Of a DNA stretch of 64,000 nt, positions 56,150 through 64,000 are shown in pieces (the first letter of the stretch is position 1; each line of letters opens with the position of its first letter). The stretch is from Candidula unifasciata (taxonomy: Eukaryota > Mollusca > Gastropoda > Stylommatophora > Geomitridae), in assembly GCA_905116865.2 (NCBI GenBank), contig CAJHNH020002513.1, forward strand, positions 210,001 through 274,000. Direction: 5' to 3'. The notes beneath the pieces are model-generated. The model ran no database searches and was not told the DNA's origin. It worked only from the letters and a program-made list of their open reading frames with translations. Both the position numbers and the translations under genes were made by a program.

Positions 56150-56509
56150 ATCATTATGATCTGTCTGAGCTATAAACCTATAGAGAAAAGCCTCCTCTTT
56201 CTTCTTGTCTGTTGTCATACGCACACCATCGTCTCTATAAATTGTTCCCACTGTCATAGGCCGATCTTTCCTTTGCATCTGCCTTTGCAGTTTCCAGAAT
56301 TTCCCCAGTGTTTTATCGCATCCCATATCATTCCCAAAGGTTTCTCACTTTGCTCTTTTGGCCTGTGCAGCACAGTGCTTGAAAGACTCCACTTTATCTT
56401 TTTTGACATTCTTCGCCATCTCCACTTCCTCTCGTGAGCTTGATGGTGCCTGTCGTACTTTCTTTAGCTGCTTCACCGAGGCTCTCTTTGCCTTCCACAC
56501 CTGTTCTAC
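56150..56509 (-). repeat. 360-bp direct repeat, left copy (LINE pre-RT region)
   Basis: Matches 58089-58448 base for base, with roughly ten differences by eye. The minus strand encodes MGCDKTLGKFWKLQRQMQRK and GTIYRDDGVRMTTD, the region preceding a LINE reverse transcriptase. The coding relationship continues to the right to about 56640 (FLQPPW, TPEVEQVWKAKRA). Confidence 0.85.
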
Positions 56510-56640
56510 TTCTGGAGTCTACCATGGGGGTTGTAGAAAATTAGTTCTGTCAATTCGGTTGCATGCCCCCTGTCTGAGGCATCCAAGTAGCTTGTTGGTC
56601 CACTTGTACTGGAAGATCTGACAGCCTTAACCTTACTGGG
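56510..56640 (-). pseudogene. LINE fragment continuing the left copy
   Basis: The minus strand reads GCQIFQYKWTNKLLGCLRQG, then NFLQPPW, a stop and TPEVEQVWKAKRA in a continuous frame with the 360-bp repeat. It is upstream sequence of the same element that the right copy lacks. Confidence 0.55.
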
Positions 56641-56689
56641 TTTAGAAATCAGGACTGATCATGGTAGGTGATCACTCCCATGGTCATTC

Positions 56690-57480
56690 AGGACAGTCCA
56701 AGCGGGACATGAATGATACTGGTATTGAGGTGGACTCATGGAAACAAAATGCCATGGACCTTGTTGTGTGAAGAGGGCATATCAGAAAGGAAATGGGAGT
56801 GAAGGAAGAAATGATTGCAGACAAGATGAGAGCTGAGCGTCTCAGAAGAAACGGATTAATCACAGATGTTGACAATATTGGTCCTGAAATCCCATGCTGT
56901 CAATGTGGAAGACTTTTCTTGACACGTGCGGGTCTTGCTAGTCACACTCGCCATCGCCATGGGCTGTGAGTCCCATGCCTCCTCATAGCCCAGTTTAAGA
57001 GTATCGTCTGGAAAGACGGAAAGGTGGTTTGGGAAGCAGCTATTTGACCATCGGCATAGGCGTTGACTGTCAGCGCAAAGGAAAAAACCTTTACGGAGAT
57101 GAGTGGTGCCTTTGCAGTTAGAATAAGAAGCCTCACAAGGGAGAACATGGCTACAACAAGGGTACTGAAATGGCTGGGTACTCGGGAGTTCACACATGCG
57201 TGCATACTAAGCGACTCAATAAATACGCTAAAGAAGATCCCACCCGGCTTCATCGGCCAAGAATGGATTTTATCATTGAAAGCATCACGAATAACTGACC
57301 TAACCTTTACCTTAGTGCCGGGTCGTACGGGTGTTTAAGGCAGTGTGCGTGCAGATTATCTGACAGACAAGTCCGGCACTAGACAGGAACGACATCATTA
57401 ATGCCAAACGAGCTGTATGTCACAGAGAGGATTACGCCAACAAGCCGTGGACATGTGCGCGCAACCTGGAGTAGCCAGAG
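56690..57480 (+). pseudogene. LINE fragment: C2H2 zinc finger and RNase H
   Basis: The plus strand encodes EEMIADKMRAERLRRNGLIT, a zinc finger CCQCGRLFLTRAGLASHTRH (about 56894-56965), then after stops an RNase H-like block: THACILSDSINTLKKIPPGF, then LTFTLVPGRTGV and SVRADYLTDKSG (altered PGHxGVxGNxRADxLA). It is opposite in strand to the flanking RT pieces, so the locus is rearranged or made of two elements. Confidence 0.6.
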
Positions 57481-57740
57481 ATGAACATTTCATCAGGGGC
57501 AAAACATTTCTGAATAATTAATGCAGGATGGGCGTGATCTGTCATTTTACTCTTGTTGACCTTTCAAGGAGGAGATCAGAACGCGTATGAATCTGTCCGG
57601 AGTGCTGTGAAAATAGTCTTCACCAATAATTTTTTGACCAGCATTTTTTTTCTCCAAATTCCACCGGCGTTTATAATGTGGAGGGTTAAGAAAAGTTCCA
57701 TAATTCCAGCATACATGATTTGATCCAGTCTCAGATCTGT

Positions 57741-58448
57741 TTAAGATTTCGACACAGTTATAAGCTCCAGGACTTTCCCAAATGTGTTTTGTAAGGTGAT
57801 GATTATAAAGCCACTGAACTTTGAATGATCCTTAAAAGGTTTTGGTAGTGGGATTAGGTAGTTGTGCTTTGCTGTCTTAATGCTCTTGTTAGAACAGGCA
57901 GCCATCTCCGCCAGGTCCACATCGCTCAAAGCCTTCATGTGGCTATACCTGACCCCATCAGACCCTGGTGCAGTGTCTTTTGCCTTTTTCAAAATTTGTC
58001 TGATATCTTCTAATCGTAACATGTATTCATAATGCATATTCTTCAAGGTGACAGCTAACTCTTCTCTAACTGCATTCCTGATGTCTAGATCATTATGATC
58101 TGTCTGAGCTATAAACCTATGGAGAAAAGCCTCCTCTTTCTCATTGTCTGTTGTCATACGCACACCATCGTCTCTATAAATTGTTCCCACTGTCATAGGC
58201 CGATCTTTCCTTTGCATCTGCCTTTGCAGTTTCCAGAATTTCCCCAGTGTTTTATCGCATCCCATATCATTCACAAAGGTTTCTCACTTTGCACTTTTGG
58301 CCTGTGCAGCACAGTGCTTGAAAGACTCTACTTTATCTTTTTTGACATTCTTCGCCATCTCCACTTCCTCTCGTGAGCTTGAGGGTGCCTGTAGTACTTT
58401 CGTTAGCTGCTTCACCGAGGCTCTCTTTGCCTTCCACACCTGTTCTAC
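57741..58448 (-). pseudogene. LINE reverse transcriptase N-terminal fragment
   Basis: The minus strand encodes a 177-codon open segment, MGCDKTLGKFWKLQRQMQRK, then AFLHRFIAQTDHNDLDIRNA, KKAKDTAPGSDGVRYSHMKA, HNYLIPLPKPFKDHSKFSGF and LQNTFGKVLE. APGSDGV and the YLIPLPKP..K.....RPI-like block are RT motifs 0-2. An internal deletion removes sequence before HNYLIPLPKP. Upstream, EQVWKAKRASVKQLTKVLQA is in the preceding frame. 58089-58448 is the right copy of the 360-bp repeat. Confidence 0.65.
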
Positions 58449-58478
58449 AATGGCGCCTCGGTCATATGAATTTCTTTG

Positions 58479-58534
58479 TGTGTGTGTGTGTGTGTGTGTT
58501 TTTTTTTTGCCCACCCCCTCACTCCCCCTTCCCC

Positions 58535-58568
<34 letters not shown>

Positions 58569-58572
58569 AAGT

Positions 58573-58612
<40 letters not shown>
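58479..58612. repeat. (GT)n, (CA)n and (GA)n microsatellite cluster
   Basis: TG alternation at about 58479-58499 then T's, CA alternation at about 58537-58566, and GA alternation at about 58576-58613. Opposed GT and CA tracts 40 bases apart can pair as an inverted repeat. Confidence 0.85.
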
Positions 58613-58614
<2 letters not shown>

Positions 58615-58616
<2 letters not shown>

Positions 58617-58697
58617 CTCGATACATATTTGAACCCAAGACCTTTGAACCGGCTGACGAGTGTCTAGAATCTGACCGTTACGCCACAGCAGCTTCTG
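58615..58697 (-). repeat. tRNA-like SINE head next to microsatellites
   Basis: On minus: AGCTGCTGTGGCGTAACGGT, then AGATTCTAGACACTCGTCAG and TCTTGGGTTCAAATATG. Box A (TGGCGTAACGG) and box B (GGTTCAAATA) are at tRNA-like spacing. It is followed directly by the GA and CA tracts. Confidence 0.55.
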
Positions 58698-58713
58698 GGG
58701 ACCGTATACAATC

Positions 58714-58716
<3 letters not shown>

Positions 58717-58789
<73 letters not shown>
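58717..58789. repeat. (AT)n microsatellite
   Basis: About 72 bases of uninterrupted AT alternation. Confidence 0.9.
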
Positions 58790-58794
<5 letters not shown>

Positions 58795-58799
58795 CATTT

Positions 58800-59990
58800 T
58801 TCCTCACCTTAGTAACAGGACTGTTCAACTTAGATGCGGACGTCGTGCCTCTAAATAAAAATCACAGCTACTGAAAATATTGCTAATCTTTGAAGAAGCA
58901 ACAGCAGAGGAAGAGGAGGAAACAGAAGACGAAGGAGGAGGGGGAGGAGGAAAGGGACGATAATGATACCGATTCAAAGCCCGCTGACAGCAGCCCCGTC
59001 ACGTTCCACAAAACTGGCAGTAGAAATACTCTGAGAACGCAATATTGATTAATCGTGAAATTAACAACAGTTGGTGATCCATAACAAATAAAATGAAAAA
59101 ACTCAGCGGATATAGAACAGAGTCGTTAATGATGATGAACTAGAAGAAACGAAACGCGTAAAAACTAACTAAAAGCATTATATAAATGGACGATGCAAAG
59201 GAGTGTTTTCTTTTAAACTGTGATTAATTCATTACAATTGTCTTGCAGTTGTCTCCTAATCAAGTGATTAACCGACTGACGTGGGCGATCTTGCTGATCT
59301 ACACTGTGCGATTATCAGTAGTAAGCAGTGACAGTTGTCTGTCTATATCTGTCTGAATGTTTTTTTTTTTTTGGCAACTGTCTGAATGCTTTTTAAGTAG
59401 CAGTGTACGTCTACTCTCCCATTTGAAGGAGGAGTAGTAGTATTAGTAGCAGCAGCAGCGAGTTTTTAAAATCCACCCTTGGCAGACATAAAAAATTCTC
59501 TACATTTTTTTTTCTCACTTGCTTCCAGCCCGTTTCTACTTCTGAAAAAGATATATACGTCATAAATTATGCTTTCAGTATTTCAACATGCCTGTTTAGA
59601 GAATTTGCAAAGCGTCCTAGCGTTCAATCTTTCAAGCTTACATTACTCTTCCACAATGACAAAGCTGCCCTTAACATCTCAGTAAAAATCAAAGCGTGTG
59701 CGCTGTCTGAAAAATTGCTTCACATTTTAAAAAAAATTGTACATATAAAAATAATGTAACGAGCTCTTAAGAAACAAAAATCTTGTTCAGATCATCTATT
59801 ATGTCTAACAACTGTTACACCGGAGGCATTCACGCGGTAATTTTCTCCAACTGTTCCTATCCCAGATCTGTTAATACATTCTTTGTTGGTAAACAGCCTT
59901 TCTATTTCACAGGGATAACCGGAAACGAGTAACCTTTCTGTAGATTGCTTCTTTGATTTTATTTTAAGAAGACATTTTATTATTTATGAA
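58800..59990. other. Unassigned intergenic stretch
   Basis: A purine-rich piece (58890-58960, GAAGAGGAGGAAAC-like) and AT-rich sequence. No ORF of note and no repeat partner seen. Confidence 0.5.
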
Positions 59991-59998
59991 TGTTGTCT

Positions 59999-60100
59999 GT
60001 CGAATTACAAACTGACATCACAGCACTCAGAACATTCCCATAAGCGCTCCACCATTATCTTCAGCAGCAAGCGTAGTTTCCATTCAGATCATGCAAATAA
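59999..60100 (-). repeat. RNase H-derived repeat, copy E (3' end only)
   Basis: TCGAATTACAAACTGACATC, ACAGCACTCAGAACATTCCC, ATAAGCGCTCC and ATCTTCAGCAGCAAGCG align with the left ends of copies A (426) and B (9378). Only the shared terminal 100 bases are present. Confidence 0.6.
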
Positions 60101-60109
60101 CAATATGAT

Positions 60110-61195
60110 TGTGTATGCCAGTTTCACCTTAGTAGTTTAGTATGTGCAAATTAGGTCTCATGATGCCACCACCCTGACTGGTGCTGCGTGGTACTGCCTG
60201 GTGCTGAGTAGTGTCTGCAATGCCTGGTGCTGCATACATAGGCAATGGTCTGTTTCGGCTTGTGTATTTTTTAAAATGGGAGAGGTCAGATGGATTTTAG
60301 TTTTAAGAAGTATGTTGTGGTATATAGCTAGGTTACGATATATAGGTGGTTCTATATATGGATGGTAGGCGTGTATTTTTTGCTTGTGTTGTTTGTGCCC
60401 CTGTTATCAAGTGCTTTGGGTGAGCTTCTCTTCAACCTGCAATCTCACGTGGCGACTGATGTGGGCGAGTGGGCGCGGCTCTCTGTTAGCATCATCTGCC
60501 GTGGGTAGCATGGAGTAGTGTGGGTAGCGAGGTGTGTTAGGTCTACTTTTCTACAACCTGTGCGTTTGATCGCCTGTCGACTGAAAAAAAATATAACAAC
60601 TTTTAAGTGAAACGGCTACTAGCGGTGACTTTCAAGTCACGGTGACTTTCCGCCCGATTTAAAAACAGCTTCAGCTGTGCTGAACTATAACAAAAGCACA
60701 ATAAGAATTTTGACTATCCTTTGTTCCCACCGGATCAGGAGGCGGAAAAGTTGGGAGGAGTGAAAAGTAGTAGTGGTAGCACAAGAAGTTGCAGTGGTGA
60801 TAGTGGTGGACATATAGTTCTATAATTTACACTAGCAGCAACAGTAGCAGCATCAACAATAGTTGCTGTTGTTGTTGATGTTTGTATCGTTGTCATGTCA
60901 GCATCAGCAGCAACAGATAACTACTTCAGTTAAACAACAGGTCAGGTAAATTGAAAAGCGTACTAACGTTTACTACCTAAGAGGATCATTAAAATGGTGC
61001 TGAATTTTTGTGAGGAAAAACCGTAATTTCCTGAAGATACAAAAAACACCGAACTGGCATAGATCCTCATGATGCTCCTAATGTAAGCCTTACCCTAGAT
61101 CCCCCCCCCCCCCCCAAAAAAAAAAAAATTAAGATCGTTCCTCAAGACGGATGCATTTCGCTCATCGGTTTTGAATACTATTATCGACATTAGTG
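60110..61195. other. Unassigned intergenic stretch
   Basis: Contains runs of CAG/AGC-like trinucleotides (60835-60925) and a poly-C/poly-A junction (61100-61128). No gene is supported; the 74-codon open frame near 60144 has no recognisable features. Confidence 0.5.
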
Positions 61196-61865
61196 CTTAT
61201 ATCTATATATATATAAATCAATGTTTGTGTGTTTGTTTGCTCCCTATAGACTCGGAAACTACTGAACCGATTTAGCTGAAATTGTTAGGATATGTTTGTT
61301 TTGATACCGGATTTTGAACCATCGTGGTTTGAAATTCAACCTGTCGCTGTTAGAGATAGGTGACCACATATTAAGCCATAATATTCGAAACTAATATTTA
61401 TAACTTTAGTGATTTCTAATTATAGCCACGTTAGTAATTGCGCATGCGCCGTCGTAGTCAGAACGCAAGGCTTCCGCCATTTGCCGGCGAGTTACTTGCA
61501 GCCAACGCCTTCTCTAATACATAGAGTAGGACGTGGTACATTAAACAAGACTTTCTCTATATTTGCCACAATAACCATATTAAACACGATTTCTATTTTC
61601 TTTTTTTTTTCAAACAACCTTCGATGGGGGGGGGGGGGGGGAATCAAGGACTGTCTCGACGTCGGCGCAGACATTGACTGCGACATTAACTTCATTAACC
61701 GTGTTAGACACGTGCGATTTCTATTGTTGTGCCGTTTCATTAATATATCTGGAGTATCTGTCTACGAGAAAACAATTGCCTGCGGTTTTAAATTGTGTTT
61801 TAATTATGACTTAGTAATAGGGACACATATCTCTAATAGTTGAGTTCTCTTTTCGTTTATCCGAT

Positions 61866-62012
61866 TAATTGGCTGCTTGGTCGGTTAGAACACTGGGTTC
61901 CTGTTCGGGAGACCTGGGTTCGAATCAGCAGTAGTTAATATTTTTTTTTACCCCGGACTAAAATAATATCCTCATCTGCTCTGTCGTGGTGATAGCACTA
62001 GCCATGTTGCCT
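61866..62012 (+). mobile_element. tRNA-derived SINE family 5 inside the Helitron
   Basis: Head GGCTGCTTGGTCGGTTAGAA ... GAGACCTGGGTTCGAATC has box A TGGTCGGTTAG and box B GGTTCGAATCA. The body is poly-T, CCCCGGACTAAAATAATATC, then TGATAGCACTAGCCATG. The T-arm does not fold correctly, so it is not a tRNA gene. A headless relative is at 62460-62550. Confidence 0.6.
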
Positions 62013-62459
62013 TAATATTTTAAAAAAAAAAAAGACAAGTAAATGGGTAAACTATTTGATAATTCAATTTGACCATTTCGCATACTTATGATTGCATTTT
62101 AAAACTTTCCGATTGCATGGTTACGCTGAAATTTCATAGATTTTCATTTATTTTCATTTATTTTCATTTAGATTTAGTTATTTCATCTGCGTTGGAATTT
62201 TAAGCTGTGCTGTTTACCATGGCGTTCATTTCCTAATTATGGTGTTTTTTTTTCTGTGTTCATTTGCTTTTCAAGTGTGTTTTTTTTTCCTCCCAACTAC
62301 TTCAATGAGAGAAAGAGTTGTCGGTGAATTGGGGGGGGGGGGGGCAAACTATTTACTGAAAGAGCTTTAAGTCACAGTAACTGCTTTACCCACTTAAAGT
62401 AGCAGCAGCAGTAATAGTTGTGGTTGGGCTGTTACACCATAGTGCTCTCATGTGAAGAC

Positions 62460-62550
62460 CGCCGGTAAGGTTATCGCGTTCTTCTGTCGGCAAGTGAAAT
62501 TATACATCCTAACCTGACCAGTCTGTGGCGACAGCACTAGCCATGCGGAA
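62460..62550 (+). repeat. SINE family 5 body, headless
   Basis: TTCTGTCGGCAAGTGAAATT, ATCCTAACCTGACCAGTC and TGGCGACAGCACTAGCCATG match the copies at 34590 (minus) and 61866. Confidence 0.55.
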
Positions 62551-63389
62551 CCAAATCTTCTGGCTCACGACTCTCTGTCTACTCCGATGTTAATACAGCA
62601 CAGATAGCAGTGACATTATTTTAGTAGTTGTACTGGTACTTGAAGGATGATGTGGTACATATTACACTAGCCCCATTCACTACCTATTACAATTCCTGCT
62701 CCCCATTTTAGTCCAGATGGACAGGGATGTCAATGTCAGTTACAGCAACAACAAAATATCGCCAGGTAATGATTTTCAAATATTTCGAAGAGGGAGAGAG
62801 CAGTAGTCGGTTGAAGAGGGGAGTTGGGTAATGACTTAAATTTAAGAGAACTTAAAGAGCTTTACACGTGATTTTCAAGTTCTCATTACCTAATTTGTTT
62901 ATATTTTACTAACGCTACCTCCGCTTTTCTATTTTTTACGACTTACTTTGTTATTTACAAGTACAGTTGTAGCTTTACTTCCGTCTCCTATAAAAATACC
63001 AACAGCTTTAGCATGAGATAACCAAATAACCACTTTTGTTACCGTGCTAATAGCACCATTTAGACGACCACTAATATAAAGACACAATTATATGGCGCGT
63101 GTTCTAAAGTTGGAAATCCAGACTATCTCTATATAAATGTGCAGAGAATGATTGCGACAATAACTATATTAGACAGGTGCGATTTCCATTGTCTTTCTTT
63201 TCCAAAAACCTTTGATGAGGGAGAGGGTAGTAGGTGGATTTAGTTTTGGGGTGGGGGTGGGGTGGAGATCAAAGACTATTTCTTATCTTAGCAGACGATG
63301 ATTGTATTAGACACGTGCGATTTCTATTGTCTTTTATTTCCATTTAGCCAAACTATGCCACAGCAACGCGTGGCCGGGTACAGCTAGTA

Positions 63390-63890
63390 TAAATATATAT
63401 AAACGTAGATTTCTGTACATGAAAAAATAAGACATCCGCTGGAAAAAAGACGTAAGGCGTCTTCTGAAACAAAATTGATTTTAGACCCTGTCTTATTTTA
63501 AAGAAACCACGGCAAATCCTTCTTTGATCTAATAATGTTCAGTGATCACAGCTGGCAATTTAAAGCAACATTTCCACACCCTAACACGAGTGACGTCCCT
63601 TAAAAATATTACAAAGACCTCCTTACACAAGAAACTGATTGTGGGGCATCGACACATTAAACTGTTTCTAATCGATCTCACCGTGAAGATTACTGGCCCC
63701 CGGAAAATCTCTGAGAAATTTACAGTTCACAAAAATCCCGGTTACAGTTTAGTCTGCGACAGTGATTTTCATTAAAAATGTCACATCGTCAGATAAATTC
63801 AAATTGTTGAAACATGGGAAATACCACCTGGATTTCTTTAGAAAGTTTTATTTTGTTAATGCATTTTTATACTGTCATAAAATGCAGTTC
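63390..63890. other. Unassigned stretch after the Helitron
   Basis: A 77-codon open frame (63542-63775) has no recognisable motif. No repeat partner found in the window. Confidence 0.4.
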
Positions 63891-63909
63891 TAATAGTCAT
63901 AACCCTCAA

Positions 63910-64000
63910 TGGTTTAGGCAATGCGAAAGCGCTTCGTAATGCCGGGGGTGCCAGGTTTGATCCCAGTTGCGGGCCTTGCGCCTTAGTATGGTTTTGACAG
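63910..64000 (+). mobile_element. tRNA-derived SINE family 1, cut by the window end
   Basis: GGTTTAGGCAATGCGAAAGC, GCTTCGTAATGCCGGGGGTG and CCAGGTTTGATCCCAGTTGC. Box B GGTTTGATCCC is intact. The copy runs off the window. Confidence 0.7.

Larger units (their letters stand above)
61202..63387 (+). mobile_element. Non-autonomous Helitron with canonical termini
   Basis: The 5' end is A|TCTATATATATATAAATCAA, followed by the subterminal ACTACTGAACCGATTT at about 61258. The 3' end has a hairpin GCCAC-AGCAACGC-GTGGC, then CGGGTACAG, then CTAG|T. The 5' TC, 3' CTAG, terminal hairpin about 10 bases from the end and insertion between A and T are the defining Helitron features. About 2.19 kb with no Rep/helicase ORF. 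The interior carries dispersed diverged units (TTAGACACGTGCGATTTCTA at about 61704, 63165 and 63309), a poly-G run (61626-61641) and SINE pieces. Confidence 0.8.

Noticed and set aside
61409..61843. 144-codon ORF inside the Helitron as Rep or helicase
   Set aside because: No Rep HUH or helicase motifs; it crosses a poly-G run and the internal tandem units.
61866..61940. tRNA gene
   Set aside because: Box A and box B are present and part of the acceptor stem can pair, but the T-arm does not form. The sequence continues into a SINE body with a related copy at 34590.

Overview
The window is animal nuclear DNA: one large intron-containing host gene embedded in dense repeats. The recognisable host gene is PUF60 (poly(U)-binding splicing factor 60, half pint in flies). 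It lies on the + strand as 13 coding exons from 10790 to 43008, with GT..AG introns throughout. The splice phases close exactly to give a predicted 612-residue protein with RRM1, RRM2, a low-complexity Ala/Pro linker and a C-terminal UHM. The repeat content suggests a lophotrochozoan, most likely a mollusc and perhaps a gastropod: several tRNA-headed SINE families, Helitrons with tandem repeats inside, an APE-RT-RNase H LINE, long (TCTG)n, (CTT)n and (AT)n arrays, and many poly-G/C runs. That assignment is inference.

Layout. 1-10.7 kb is 5' flank: microsatellites, decayed LINE pieces, SINEs, two copies of an RNase H-derived repeat, and one possible minus-strand exon at 1718-1854. 10.7-43.0 kb is PUF60. 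Its first three introns (3.7, 8.6 and 7.3 kb) hold most of the insertions: an RNase H repeat and a small foldback in intron 1; LINE tails, a GAA-tailed SINE and a 282-bp foldback MITE in intron 2; and an LTR retrotransposon remnant lacking its RT region in intron 3. Later introns carry SINEs, a 46-base poly-C run, a long pyrimidine-rich tract just after exon 8, and small tandem repeats.

43-47.5 kb is 3' UTR/3' flank with another RNase H repeat, 153-bp tandem repeats and two SINEs. 47.6-52.3 kb is an almost complete LINE: a single reading frame with only two internal stops, bounded on both sides by (AT)n. 52.3-54.5 kb is a minus-strand Helitron-like copy with diverged tandem units, a SINE insertion and a cluster of tRNA-headed SINEs inside it. 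56.1-58.5 kb is a rearranged LINE with a 360-bp direct duplication. 61.2-63.4 kb is a Helitron with textbook ends. The window ends inside a tRNA-derived SINE.

The cellular system here is pre-mRNA splicing through PUF60; everything else is mobile DNA and its decay products. I saw no prokaryotic feature, CRISPR array, rRNA or convincing functional tRNA gene.
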